From: Ekhidna lutea
GTDB lineage: Bacteria; Bacteroidota; Bacteroidia; Cytophagales; Cyclobacteriaceae
Assembly: GCF_900188325.1 (NCBI RefSeq)
Contig: NZ_FZPD01000003.1
Span: forward strand, 372,001-436,000
Reading direction: 5' to 3'
Length of the DNA: 64,000 nucleotides
The notes beneath the pieces are model-generated. The model saw only the letters and a program-made list of their open reading frames with translations, had not been told where the DNA came from and ran no database searches. The stretch's first letter is position 1. Every line of letters starts with the position of its first letter. Shown here piece after piece: positions 1-8,834 of the stretch. The position numbers and the translations under genes were made by a program.

Positions 1-833
1 GGTCCGCCCCCATCCTGAGAAGCATTTAAATTTATATTACTGATTGTGGATGTTCCTACATGCTCAGAGAAGATATTATGTGTAGTGTTCCCATAATAAT
101 TGTATAGATCTAAACCACCTCGACGATACCCATCAGGAAGCTGACTCCCGTCAATGAATATATCTGAGGCATAAAGGTCAGCCATTATCTGTGGACCGTC
201 ATCATTAGCATTACCACCAAATAAGGAAAGAAAGCTATTTTGTCTGGCTTGGGCGATGGTACCTGCAACAACTGCACTTTTCAAAGTACCATCTGCATTT
301 TCTCTTCCATTCAATTGAATGTATCCACCAGTGCCTGTTCCACGATCCGTTGTGATAAATGCACCGGTTCTATCCAGAGAGTCTTTAAAAACAATCGCAC
401 CATCATAGCCATTGTTATCCGCAAAAACATTGACTTTAGGATTATCATTAATACCTAACACTTGCACTGAGTTGCTACTGACAGTATCAATCTGAACTGG
501 TCCATCAGCATAAGGAATAAATGAAGAATATAATGTGACAGGGCTGAGCGCCTCACCATTCACAGAAATATTCATTTGAACTTCAGGACTTTCTTGGAAA
601 AGAGTGTCTGGTAAAGGCGTGCTTTCACCAAGTACTACGGAATAATACCCATCCTGCACATTTACATCAGCAATTGTTTCAGACCAGGTAGGTGAAGCTA
701 TACTAAACTCAAAGGTAGCTAAGCCAGAGTATGGTTTCCCATTGTCAACTAGTCTACCCTGAAAAGGTAATTTTTGAGCTAATAGCGTGCCTCCAATAGC
801 CAGGCACAGCAGAAGTGAGAAAAGTTTCTTCAT
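1..833 (-). CDS. Secreted protein with tail-fibre-like body, N-terminal part (runs off left edge)
   Basis: Translating the minus strand from the ATG at 833 gives 277 codons with no stop before the window edge, so only the N-terminus is present. It opens with a signal peptide (MKKLFSLLLCLAIGG then a LLAQ cleavage region), followed by a beta-rich domain in which a short module describes an input and a default-like output (QGRLVDNGKPYSGLATFEF). The remainder is rich in Asn, Gly, Asp and Thr, like the repetitive beta-structured shafts of secreted or tail-fibre-like proteins of Bacteroidota. I cannot name the family. No type IX sorting domain can be assessed because the C-terminus is missing. The reading frame is uninterrupted, so it is probably a real intact gene. 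Confidence 0.75.
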   Translation of the reverse strand, partial: MKKLFSLLLCLAIGGTLLAQKLPFQGRLVDNGKPYSGLATFEFSIASPTWSETIADVNVQDGYYSVVLGESTPLPDTLFQESPEVQMNISVNGEALSPVTLYSSFIPYADGPVQIDTVSSNSVQVLGINDNPKVNVFADNNGYDGAIVFKDSLDRTGAFITTDRGTGTGGYIQLNGRENADGTLKSAVVAGTIAQARQNSFLSLFGGNANDDGPQIMADLYASDIFIDGSQLPDGYRRGGLDLYNYYGNTTHNIFSEHVGTSTISNINLNASQDGGG

Positions 834-967
834 GTCAATTTGTGGTTGAAGTTTTTAAACAAAAATTAAAACCTGAACTTAGGTCTTAACTAGATGTAGT
901 TCAATACCTCTTTCGGGGTATTTTTATCATTTGATAATTATTATATTGAGCAAAATCTGAGAGGCTT

Positions 968-1744
968 ATGAGAGAAAAAATAGTTGAAAACTACAGTGAC
1001 ATCTTTTCCACTTTTCAGGAGTTCAAAGGGGAATCGCTGGAGAAACACGTAGAAAAGTTAAAACAAGTTGATCAACTCATTCCTCACAGTGCTACATTCT
1101 TTTGTATTACCAATACAAGTGATCAATCTTTTGAATATGTGAGCAAAAACTTTCACCCTACGATGAAGCTACCGATCGACGAGATGTGTACTCGTGGTAT
1201 GGAATTTTGGTGGGGAAGGATGCATCCGGAAGAAATGGAAACATGGCTCCAGTCACTAAAAGACCTGATGATTTTTACCATGAGCAATATTGCGCTGGAG
1301 GATAGGCGTAGAATGACTTATACCTGGAATTACCGAGTAAAAGACGGGGAGGGGATTTATAAAAACATCATTCAGCACACTACACCTATGTTTTTTGATG
1401 ATGAGGGTAAACCCATAATAGGGCTAGCTCACTACTCCGTTTTAGAAGCACATGAAATATTACCAATTCAGGCTACAGCCAAAATCCTTAATGCCAACGA
1501 TGAATATGAAACGCTTTTTTACCAAATGTATGGAGATCAAAAGTTGTTAGTTGATGATATCTCCCATAGGGAACGGGATGTGTTGAGGTTGTTGTCATTT
1601 GGTTTTAGCAACGATGACATTTCGGATAAGCTAAATATTAGTGCCCACACTGTGAAAACGCACCGTAAAAATGTGATGACTAAGACAGGTTGTAAAAACA
1701 CCACTCAATTGGTGGCTATGTGTATCAGGCAAGGTATTATATAA
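968..1744 (+). CDS. PAS-like sensor with LuxR-type HTH, transcriptional regulator
   Basis: This 258-residue protein has a PAS-like N-terminal sensor region (about residues 35-160; note YRVKDGEGIYKNI and PMFFDDEGKPIIG, typical of the PAS core strands) and a C-terminal LuxR/GerE helix-turn-helix (about 195-258). The HTH has the usual ISHRERDVLRLLSFGFSNDDI and HTVKTHRKNVMTKTG segments. It lacks a receiver domain and membrane segments, so it is a cytoplasmic one-component regulator. Single genes of this layout are common in Bacteroidota, and their ligands are generally unknown. It is transcribed divergently from the secreted protein at the left edge, which is the nearest candidate target. Confidence 0.85.
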   Translation: MREKIVENYSDIFSTFQEFKGESLEKHVEKLKQVDQLIPHSATFFCITNTSDQSFEYVSKNFHPTMKLPIDEMCTRGMEFWWGRMHPEEMETWLQSLKDLMIFTMSNIALEDRRRMTYTWNYRVKDGEGIYKNIIQHTTPMFFDDEGKPIIGLAHYSVLEAHEILPIQATAKILNANDEYETLFYQMYGDQKLLVDDISHRERDVLRLLSFGFSNDDISDKLNISAHTVKTHRKNVMTKTGCKNTTQLVAMCIRQGII

Positions 1745-1770
1745 AAAAGCCCCAGCAAAGTGGGGCTTCT
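1743..1770 (-). terminator. Rho-independent terminator
   Basis: The stem AGCCCCA/TGGGGCT has a six-base loop. A run of A on the plus strand (1743-1748) becomes a T-run after the hairpin on the minus strand, so it best serves the DUF2795 gene ending at 1790. It may also stop the convergent LuxR-type gene ending at 1744. Confidence 0.75.
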
Positions 1771-1789
1771 ATAACATCAATGTCTTGCG

Positions 1790-2011
1790 TTAATATTCAT
1801 CTTCATTAAAAAAGAAGTCCTCTTTCGTAGGATAATCAGGCCATATCTCCTCAATGTTTTCAAAGGGCTGTCCATCATCCTCTAGTTCCTGTAGGTTTTC
1901 TACTACTTCTAAAGGAGCTCCGGATCTGATAGAATAATCGATCAGCTCATCTTTGGTGGCGGGCCATGGGGCGTCTTCTAAGTACGATGCAAGTTCTAGT
2001 GTCCAATACAT
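1790..2011 (-). CDS. DUF2795 family small acidic protein
   Basis: This 73-residue acidic protein has the DUF2795 pattern: a short helix, then PWPATKDELIDYSIRSGAP, then a second helix EVVENLQELEDDGQ. The tail is rich in Asp, Glu and Phe. The family is small and soluble, and its function is not established. The gene is monocistronic, convergent with the LuxR-type gene and ends at a clear terminator. The start at 2011 begins MYWTLELASYLED, as I recall for relatives in Cytophagales. Confidence 0.8.
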   Translation of the reverse strand: MYWTLELASYLEDAPWPATKDELIDYSIRSGAPLEVVENLQELEDDGQPFENIEEIWPDYPTKEDFFFNEDEY

Positions 2012-2153
2012 ATTCTAGCCTCTGTTTTTAAGTCCTGTTTTAATAATGCGCGCAAATATAAATTATTATATCTTATAGCGACACTTATTATTTTTTCAAT
2101 AATCGAAAGGTAATTTTCTTACACTGAAACGCAAGAAAAAGTTGCTAAAAAAT

Positions 2154-3353
2154 TCAAAATTCTCCAGAATCCACCCAATCAAGCAGTTTGGACTTGATGT
2201 CAATCTTTCGCTTTTGACTCTTAATCTTATTTTCAACCAATTTGTTCATTTTTCCATCCGAAGATGAAAAATTAACTGAATTCTCTTCATAAGTCTTCAG
2301 GTCTTCTCTATCACGGTTAATCAGATCATTAATAATCCCCTTCCTGAGGGATTTTTTCTTTTCCGCATCCATTTTCGCAAAATCTGGGAATCTTTTTGAT
2401 GTAAGCTTATCAACAAATGCACGCTCATTTAAGAGCTGGATGAGTTCAAGACACTGATGTTTATCTGTATTACGACTTTTATCCAGAAATACTGATTTCT
2501 TAATTTTATCTAGTGTTTCCTTGTCATAAGAAGCCTTATTTGATTTCATGGCCTCAAGTTTTTTTAGTACTTCGGAATAGTCTACTTCAGATTTAAATTT
2601 TCGCCCTTTCAAATGTTGATTGAACTGACTGTTTAGCGGTTTGTAAAACTCTGCAGGTATGCCTCCTACTTGTTTCCATTGTTCTTTTAGCTCTTTTACC
2701 TTGTTAAATCGCTCCTGACCATGGAGGCTTTCAAGGCTTTTAGCTTGTACTACAAGTTCTTCGTATTGCCTTTTACGATGATCAGTCAGTTTTTGCTTAT
2801 CCTCATAAAATTTCTTTTTACGATCGAAAAAATCTTTGATGATAGCCCAAAACTCTTCTTCCAGCGCATCATTTTTATCATCTTCAGCACTACCTGTTTT
2901 TATCCATCTCCCTTTGATGTCATTGACTTTCTCAGTCCCTTCCCTCCAGTTAAGAATTTCGGATATGTGGCTGGCTTCTTCAATGAGTGCTTTTTTAATT
3001 TCTGTATTTCTTACTCTGTTTTTCTGGATGATGTCTTTCACCAGCGATTCATATTTGCAAATCTTGTCGTGAAGCGTTTGGTATTCCCCCAGTCCATCAT
3101 GCTGAGGAAGGTGCTCTCTTAGGTGCACCAGCTTCATAAGGAAGGAGCCCTTATTTTCTGTTGAGTCTATTTTTTCGGTTACTTCATTGATTTTCTTTTC
3201 CAGATCTGCAAAACGTTCTTGAAAGAACTGGACGGATTTATCCGTATCATTATCACGTACTTCTCCTATTTCACGATCGGGATTTTCTCCCCAGCCGTTT
3301 TGAAAAACTTTGCCGTCTTTAATAAATCCAAATGGTACCTGTAAGATGTCCAA
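2154..3353 (-). CDS. DUF349 domain protein
   Basis: A 399-residue, highly charged, almost entirely helical protein built from DUF349 repeats; the repeat signature W..A...... LKEQWKQVGGIPAEFYKPLNSQF is visible near the middle and earlier as IKGRWIKTGSAEDDKNDALEEEFW. DUF349 proteins of Bacteroidota are cytoplasmic coiled-coil-like proteins of unknown role. The start is a TTG at 3353; an in-frame stop lies about five codons upstream, so the gene cannot begin at an earlier ATG. It is divergent from ettA, with only 57 bp between the two starts, so the promoters must overlap. Confidence 0.85.
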   Translation of the reverse strand: MDILQVPFGFIKDGKVFQNGWGENPDREIGEVRDNDTDKSVQFFQERFADLEKKINEVTEKIDSTENKGSFLMKLVHLREHLPQHDGLGEYQTLHDKICKYESLVKDIIQKNRVRNTEIKKALIEEASHISEILNWREGTEKVNDIKGRWIKTGSAEDDKNDALEEEFWAIIKDFFDRKKKFYEDKQKLTDHRKRQYEELVVQAKSLESLHGQERFNKVKELKEQWKQVGGIPAEFYKPLNSQFNQHLKGRKFKSEVDYSEVLKKLEAMKSNKASYDKETLDKIKKSVFLDKSRNTDKHQCLELIQLLNERAFVDKLTSKRFPDFAKMDAEKKKSLRKGIINDLINRDREDLKTYEENSVNFSSSDGKMNKLVENKIKSQKRKIDIKSKLLDWVDSGEF

Positions 3354-3410
3354 GGGTGAGTGTAATTCTTAAATTGCTGTGGTATATTCGATTTCTAATC
3401 AAACTTAAGC

Positions 3411-5093
3411 ATGTCAGACGAAAAGATCATATTCTCAATGTCGGGGGTCAACAAGATATATCCTCCGCAGAAGCAAGTACTTAAGAATATCTATTTATCA
3501 TTTTTCTATGGTGCTAAAATAGGCGTCTTAGGACTAAATGGAGCAGGAAAGTCTTCTTTGTTGCGAATAATTGCTGGTAAAGATCAGGAATTTCAAGGTG
3601 AAGTAGCGTTTTCGGCAGGTTTTTCAGTAGGAATGTTGGAGCAAGAGCCGGAGTTGGACCCTGATAAAACAGTTATCGAAGTTGTCCGTGAAGGGGCCAA
3701 GGAGATTAATGATTTGCTGAAAGAGTATGAGGAAGTAAACGCAAAGTTCACTGATCAGGAAGTGCTGGACGACCCTGATAAAATGAATAAGCTTATTGAA
3801 AAGCAAGGTCAAATCCAGGAAAAGCTTGATGCCACAGGAGCTTGGGAAATAGACCATAAACTGGAGCGTGCAATGGATGCGCTTCGTACGCCTCCAGAAG
3901 ATGCGGTAATCAAAAATTTATCCGGTGGGGAGAAAAGAAGAGTGGCGCTTTGCCGATTGCTGCTGGAACAGCCGGATGTGTTGCTGCTGGATGAGCCTAC
4001 CAACCACCTCGATGCTGAATCTGTACTTTGGCTAGAGCAGCACCTCAAGCAGTATGAAGGAACGGTCATTGCCGTAACGCACGATCGGTATTTTCTTGAT
4101 AATGTCGCGGGATGGATATTGGAGCTTGACCGTGGTGAAGGCATCCCATGGAAAGGCAACTATAGCAGCTGGCTGGAGCAGAAGGAGAAACGACTGGCTC
4201 AGGAGGATAAGCAGGAGTCCAAAAGACAAAAAACCCTTCAGCGCGAATTGGAATGGGTGCGAATGAGTCCGAAAGGTCGTCAGGCCAAGGCCAAAGCTCG
4301 TTTGAGTGCCTACGATAAACTCTTGGGTGAAGAAGCCAGGGAAAAAGAAAAGAACCTGGAGCTCTATATCCCACCAGGCCCCAGACTAGGTGCTAAGGTG
4401 ATAGAAGCAAACGGTGTAGCTAAAGGATATGGGGATAAATTACTCTATGAAGATTTGTCATTTAGCCTTCCGCAAGGAGGGATAGTTGGAGTCATTGGTC
4501 CAAATGGAGCTGGTAAATCAACACTTTTTAAGATGATCACGGGCCAGGAGCAGCCTGATAAAGGAAGCTTTGAAGTAGGAGAAACGGTGGTAATGAGTTA
4601 CGTCGATCAGGAGCATGATCAGCTCGATCCTAATAAATCAGTCTTTGAGGTAATTTCTGAGGGTAATGAAATCATTGATTTGGGTGGTAAAGAAATGAAC
4701 GCTCGGGCTTATGTAAGCAAGTTTAATTTTTCCGGTCAGGATCAGGGAAAAAAAGTAAGTGCACTATCCGGTGGTGAAAGAAACCGTGTGCATTTGGCGC
4801 TTACACTAAAAAGAGGCGCCAACCTGATTTTATTGGATGAGCCAACAAATGATTTGGATGTCAACACCCTTCGTGCATTGGAAGAAGCCCTTGAGAGTTT
4901 TGGTGGATGCGCGGTAGTCATTAGTCACGACCGATGGTTCCTGGATCGTATTTCTACGCATATTCTGGCATTCGAAGGAGACTCACAAGCCTACTGGTTT
5001 GAGGGCAACTTCACAGATTATGAAGAAAACAGGAAGAAACGCCTTGGTGATGAAGAGCCTAAGCGAATCAAGTACAAAAAATTAATTGAGTAA
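3411..5093 (+). CDS. ettA: Energy-dependent translational throttle protein EttA (ABC-F)
   Basis: This 560-residue protein has two ABC ATPase domains in one chain and no membrane segments, which is the ABC-F layout. Domain 1 has Walker A GLNGAGKSS and signature LSGGEKRRVALCRLL. A charged linker (about 250-310, including KRQKTLQRELEWVRMSPKGR) matches the P-site tRNA interaction motif. Domain 2 has GPNGAGKST and LSGGERNRVHLAL. Length and linker sequence are those of EttA, which binds the ribosomal E site and gates the first elongation steps according to ATP/ADP. It is followed after 5 bp by an amidohydrolase gene, probably co-transcribed by proximity only. Confidence 0.95.
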   Translation: MSDEKIIFSMSGVNKIYPPQKQVLKNIYLSFFYGAKIGVLGLNGAGKSSLLRIIAGKDQEFQGEVAFSAGFSVGMLEQEPELDPDKTVIEVVREGAKEINDLLKEYEEVNAKFTDQEVLDDPDKMNKLIEKQGQIQEKLDATGAWEIDHKLERAMDALRTPPEDAVIKNLSGGEKRRVALCRLLLEQPDVLLLDEPTNHLDAESVLWLEQHLKQYEGTVIAVTHDRYFLDNVAGWILELDRGEGIPWKGNYSSWLEQKEKRLAQEDKQESKRQKTLQRELEWVRMSPKGRQAKAKARLSAYDKLLGEEAREKEKNLELYIPPGPRLGAKVIEANGVAKGYGDKLLYEDLSFSLPQGGIVGVIGPNGAGKSTLFKMITGQEQPDKGSFEVGETVVMSYVDQEHDQLDPNKSVFEVISEGNEIIDLGGKEMNARAYVSKFNFSGQDQGKKVSALSGGERNRVHLALTLKRGANLILLDEPTNDLDVNTLRALEEALESFGGCAVVISHDRWFLDRISTHILAFEGDSQAYWFEGNFTDYEENRKKRLGDEEPKRIKYKKLIE

Positions 5094-5098
5094 CCGAT

Positions 5099-6376
5099 AT
5101 GAAAAAACTAAGCCTAACCTTATCCATTATTCTTATCGCTGCGTCGCTTTCAGCACAGCGCACAATCATTCATGCCGGAACATTGATCGACGGAGTTTCG
5201 AAGAAAGCAGTCTCTGAAAAATCCATCATTGTGGAGGGGAAGAGTATTACGTCAATTGAAAATGGATATGTCTCAGCTCAAAATGGTGATCAAGTCATTG
5301 ACCTTAAAAATTATACGGTGATGCCCGGATGGATCGATATGCATGTACATATGGAGGGAGAGTCAAGTCCTGATCGGTACATTCGAACATTTACAGATAA
5401 TCCTGCTGATAAGGCGTTTATGTCAGTAGACATTTCTAGGCGTACGCTCATGGCAGGATTCACTACTGTTCGTGATGTTGGTGGTAGCGGAGTGAATGTT
5501 TCCCTGAGAGAAGCAATCGCTAAGGGAATCATTGATGGCCCACGAATTTTCACATCGGAAAAAGGCTTGTCCATTACGGGTGGTCATGGAGATCCAACCA
5601 ATGGATATCGTGATGATTTGATGGGGAATCCCGGCCCAAAAGAGGGAGTGGTGAATGGGGTGGATGATGCTAGAAAGGCAGTGCGCCAGCGCTATAAGAA
5701 CGGTGCAGATCTGATCAAAATCACGGCAACCGGAGGTGTGCTTAGTGTGGCTAAAGATGGCAAAGGCGCACATTTTCAGGAAGCCGAAATCAAAGCTATC
5801 GTCGAGGCAGCTACAGATTTGGGTTTTCATGTTGCTGCACACGCCCATGGAGATGAAGGCATGCAAAGAGCGGTTGCAAATGGCGTAAAAACCATTGAAC
5901 ATGGTACGTACATGAGTGACGAGACCATGGATTTGATGATTGAGAAAAATGCATTTTTAGTCCCAACCATCACTGCCGGAATGGAAGTGGCGGAAAACGC
6001 GAAGAAGCCGGGCTATTACCCAAAAGTCGTAGCTGACAAGGCCAGAGTCATTGGACCGAAGATTCAAGGCACATTTACCAGAGCATACAAAAAAGGAGTA
6101 CCGATTGCCTTTGGGACGGATGCCGGAGTGTTTAAGCATGGTGAAAATGCTCGAGAGTTTACCTACATGGTGGAAGGTGGCATGCCGGCTATTGAGGCGA
6201 TTATCAGCGCTACGTCCGTACCAGCAGGATTACTTGGGATGGGTGATCAAATTGGTTCGCTTAAGGAAGGATATCTCGCTGATATTGTCGCCGTACCAGG
6301 AAATCCATTGGAAAATATTGAGGTGATGAAAGATGTGAAGTTTGTGATGAAGGAGGGCAAGATCTATAAGAATTAA
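5099..6376 (+). CDS. Secreted metal-dependent amidohydrolase
   Basis: The protein has 425 residues with a signal peptide (MKKLSLTLSIILIAASLSAQ), so it acts in the periplasm or outside. The amidohydrolase-superfamily metal sites are visible: HVHMEGE after an N-terminal beta-sandwich segment (PGWIDMHVHM), a lysine-bearing strand DLIKITATGG, AHAHGDEGMQRAV, IEHGTYM and the catalytic aspartate GTDAGVFKHG. This set matches the imidazolonepropionase/Xaa-Pro dipeptidase-like clade, which often hydrolyses peptides or cyclic amides; the substrate cannot be read from sequence. It sits 5 bp after ettA and ends at a strong terminator. Confidence 0.88.
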   Translation: MKKLSLTLSIILIAASLSAQRTIIHAGTLIDGVSKKAVSEKSIIVEGKSITSIENGYVSAQNGDQVIDLKNYTVMPGWIDMHVHMEGESSPDRYIRTFTDNPADKAFMSVDISRRTLMAGFTTVRDVGGSGVNVSLREAIAKGIIDGPRIFTSEKGLSITGGHGDPTNGYRDDLMGNPGPKEGVVNGVDDARKAVRQRYKNGADLIKITATGGVLSVAKDGKGAHFQEAEIKAIVEAATDLGFHVAAHAHGDEGMQRAVANGVKTIEHGTYMSDETMDLMIEKNAFLVPTITAGMEVAENAKKPGYYPKVVADKARVIGPKIQGTFTRAYKKGVPIAFGTDAGVFKHGENAREFTYMVEGGMPAIEAIISATSVPAGLLGMGDQIGSLKEGYLADIVAVPGNPLENIEVMKDVKFVMKEGKIYKN

Positions 6377-6403
6377 GATTTGAAAATGAATAATTAAAGA
6401 ATG

Positions 6404-6425
6404 AGCCGGGTGATCCGGCTTTTTT
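6404..6425 (+). terminator. Rho-independent terminator after amidohydrolase
   Basis: A six-pair stem AGCCGG/CCGGCT with loop GTGAT is followed by TTTTT on the plus strand, 27 bp after the stop at 6376. Confidence 0.8.
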
Positions 6426-6440
6426 GTGTTTAATAGGAAT

Positions 6441-6466
6441 AAAAAAAGCCCGGTTTCCCAGGCTTT
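6441..6466 (-). terminator. Terminator of the DUF2807 gene
   Basis: AAAGCC pairs with GGCTTT around a C/G-rich loop; the A-run on the plus strand gives a T-run downstream of the hairpin on the minus strand, 40 bp past the stop at 6507. Confidence 0.6.
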
Positions 6467-6506
6467 CAATCTAATATCTAACTTCTAAAGTCTAATATCT
6501 CAAAAA

Positions 6507-7196
6507 TCACATCTTTCTTACTTTCCCACTACCTGAAGAATCGCTGATTACTCGTTTTGGATCACCATTGTAGTATATACTTCCACTTCCTGAAATTTTT
6601 GCTTCTATTTCCTCTGTTGCCGTGATGTAACAGCTACCCGACCCACTGATAGAAGCTTGAAATACTTTTACCTCTAAATCCTCAGCTTTTATTTTTCCTG
6701 AACCACTGATTTTAGCTTCTGCTTCGTTGGCCTTTCCATTCAATCGAATACTTCCGGAACCAGATATACGTAAATCCATTTCTTCACTTTCCACATCCAG
6801 CTCCATATCTCCTGAGCCACTCACGGAAAGTCGCATATCTTCTGTACTCAATGTGCCATCACTTTCAATGTATCCACTTCCGCTCACGCCAAGTCCTTCG
6901 ATTTCCCTCATTGTCACATAAATGGTGATGTCGGATCGGCTCCAACCATCTTTCCAGTTCCATTTTCCTTCTTTTTGGATTACAAGCCGATCACCTTTCA
7001 TTTCAAACTCGATTTCATCAAACAAGTCATCATCACATTCAATCTGTATCTGATCGTTTGATCCTTGTTTGATGTAAAGTTTAGCCGGAATTCCGAGAGA
7101 TAATTCAGTGAAGCTCCCGACATCTACTGATCTTTTTTGACCAAAGGAGGGGAGAACAAGTGTAGCTGCTAAAACAACGGTTAGTAATGACTTCAT
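6507..7196 (-). CDS. DUF2807 head-GIN domain protein
   Basis: I start it at the ATG at 7196, giving a signal peptide (MKSLLTVVLAATLVLPSFGQ); an ATG at 7241 would add 15 charged residues before it. The mature part is a right-handed beta-repeat of the DUF2807 type. The phrase SGSG recurs at regular intervals (SGSGYIES, SGSGDMEL, SGSGSIRL, SGSGKIKA, SGSGSCYI, SGSGSIYY), one per coil. Such head-GIN proteins of Bacteroidota are secreted or surface-exposed; an adhesin role has been suggested from fold only. The gene is monocistronic. Confidence 0.85.
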   Translation of the reverse strand: MKSLLTVVLAATLVLPSFGQKRSVDVGSFTELSLGIPAKLYIKQGSNDQIQIECDDDLFDEIEFEMKGDRLVIQKEGKWNWKDGWSRSDITIYVTMREIEGLGVSGSGYIESDGTLSTEDMRLSVSGSGDMELDVESEEMDLRISGSGSIRLNGKANEAEAKISGSGKIKAEDLEVKVFQASISGSGSCYITATEEIEAKISGSGSIYYNGDPKRVISDSSGSGKVRKM

Positions 7197-7265
7197 TTTG
7201 AGTTTTCTCTTAAAGACATGCTGATTCGTTAGAGGTTGCATTTTCCTTTACAAATAATAGTGAAT

Positions 7266-7290
7266 AAAAAAAGCCCGACTAATCGGGCTT
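7266..7290 (-). terminator. Terminator of the ceramidase-like/CAP operon
   Basis: An eight-pair stem AAGCCCGA/TCGGGCTT with loop CTAA is preceded on the plus strand by AAAAAA, so the T-run follows it on the minus strand. It lies about 155 bp beyond the CAP stop at 7444. Confidence 0.75.
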
Positions 7291-7443
7291 CAATGTTTTC
7301 AGCGGTAGATAATATTATTATGAGAAGAATTAATACTTAGCTGCGCTGAAAAGCTGATACGAATGTACCTACAGGTAATTGAAATGCATGAGATTGACCT
7401 TCAAAATACCTAATATTCAACTGGATTAGGTATATAGAAAGTG

Positions 7444-7941
7444 TTAGTAAGGCTTTTCTCCCACCCAATTCCCCGGCGGATCATAGTTGCAAACCCAGAT
7501 ATCCATTCCATCACACTCGATTTTAGCGCATCCTACTTTACGGGTTGTTTGCCATACCATTTGGGTATAATGTCCGCACATCTTGCCCGGCTTGCACTTG
7601 TTTCGATTATAGTTGTAGTCTGCTTTTTCGCTTGCCCAGGCATCAACTACATAGGCCGCATCAAAAGCTCCAGCGGTTCCTTTGAATAAATTTTCACCGT
7701 ACTTATTATCAGGTCGGTGCTCCCATCCGCAATTTTTGCGCTTTAATTTCTTGGCCCAATCAGCCGCTAGCTCAGCCATTTCATCAGACCACTCCAGCTT
7801 TTCCATTACACCCACATCCGCTCGCCAGTAATTGTGCCTGTCCAGAATCATTTGTTTTTCTTCAGCACTCAGTGCTGTTTGATATTTAGCAGAGTTAGGA
7901 ACAAGCCAAAATAGGCTTAGTATTACGATGATCGTTTTCAT
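7444..7941 (-). CDS. Secreted CAP (SCP/PR-1-like) domain protein
   Basis: This 165-residue protein has a short signal peptide followed by a single CAP domain. Diagnostic segments are LDRHNYWRADVG at the N-terminus, WSDEMAELAADWA, GENLF, CGHYTQMVWQTTRKVGCAK and WVCNYDPPGNWVGEKPY at the C-terminus. The tetrad histidines (in RHNYWR and GHYTQ) and glutamates (GENL) are present, so the fold core is intact. CAP proteins are extracellular; activities reported in the superfamily include lipid or sterol binding and proteolysis, none provable here. Its start overlaps the stop of the ceramidase-like gene by 4 bp (ATGA), so the two are probably translationally coupled. Confidence 0.9.
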   Translation of the reverse strand: MKTIIVILSLFWLVPNSAKYQTALSAEEKQMILDRHNYWRADVGVMEKLEWSDEMAELAADWAKKLKRKNCGWEHRPDNKYGENLFKGTAGAFDAAYVVDAWASEKADYNYNRNKCKPGKMCGHYTQMVWQTTRKVGCAKIECDGMDIWVCNYDPPGNWVGEKPY

Positions 7942-8639
7942 GCGGGTTGCGTTTCAAGCTCATCCCTACGGATGAAATAGATATACTTTGCCATATAAAA
8001 CGCACCAATCCCACTAAAGATATGCCAGAGGAAGTGAGAGCCCATTGGTATTAGCATTGCAACGCTGTAATCAATCCTCCGAAACATCAAACTCAGCGAT
8101 AGGAATATTACTGATACGAGGATGGTTTTGTAATGCTTGTATTCATTCCTTGAAAGGAAGAAAACAATAGGGAAAAAGATCAGGAAGCCGGTGATAACAT
8201 AATTGAGGTTGAGTGCCAGCTGCCCGTCATAGTAATCGAAAACAGCAAATCGAATAAATGTAAACGGGATTACTACTGTCGCTACCTGCCATCGGTTTTT
8301 CAATATTTTATCCCAGAAGTAGATACTAACCGAGAGGGTGACAATAGCAGTGGGCAATACATCCATCCATAATAGAAAGCTGGAAGATCGAAATGCGTGG
8401 AAGAGCACACTACCTGTGGCTCCAAGAAAGAGTAAGGGCATAAGGAAGTATAAGAACGGGTACTCTTTTATTTTCCAACTGAGTTTAAATGCCCAGTATA
8501 CTGCGGGAAGCACAATTGCTAACGATGAAAGCGCATTCCAGGGCTCAGAGATAAATGAAGTAAGGTCAGTTTCTGCATAAATGGGCCCACCATCTGTGGG
8601 TAAAAGCGTTTGCATATTCGATCTAAGATTTATTTCCAA
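7938..8639 (-). CDS. Alkaline-ceramidase-like (CREST) membrane protein
   Basis: The protein has 233 residues with about seven membrane segments. Three spaced motifs match the alkaline ceramidase family (PF05875) of the CREST superfamily: SEPWNALSSLA near the N-terminus, GSVLFHAFRSSSFLLWMDVLP in mid-protein, and SHFLWHIFSGIGAFY near the C-terminus. Together they supply the Ser, Asp and three His expected of the zinc site. This suggests an intramembrane amidase acting on ceramide or a similar N-acyl lipid; many Bacteroidota make sphingolipids. Substrate is inferred, not shown. The start could instead be the ATG at 8615. It is the first gene of a two-gene operon with the CAP protein. Confidence 0.78.
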   Translation of the reverse strand: MEINLRSNMQTLLPTDGGPIYAETDLTSFISEPWNALSSLAIVLPAVYWAFKLSWKIKEYPFLYFLMPLLFLGATGSVLFHAFRSSSFLLWMDVLPTAIVTLSVSIYFWDKILKNRWQVATVVIPFTFIRFAVFDYYDGQLALNLNYVITGFLIFFPIVFFLSRNEYKHYKTILVSVIFLSLSLMFRRIDYSVAMLIPMGSHFLWHIFSGIGAFYMAKYIYFIRRDELETQPA

Positions 8640-8834
8640 TAACTATACGTGTAACTAACTGGCAGGGATTTTGATTCATTAAAAAAACCAGGAATGACTT
8701 GTTCTGGTCTTTTTTGGTTAGTTGAAAGCCCTGTCTGCCAGTTTGCGGATGGGGTTCTTTTTTATAATTAAACGTCCAATTTTCGTGGATTCTCACGTCA
8801 AGATTTATAAATTGGAAAAAATCCAAAAATCGTT

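Noticed and set aside
6507-7196. DNA tandem repeat coding for SGSG units
   Set aside because: The repeats are protein-level coils of the DUF2807 fold; codon use varies and the DNA is not a direct tandem repeat.
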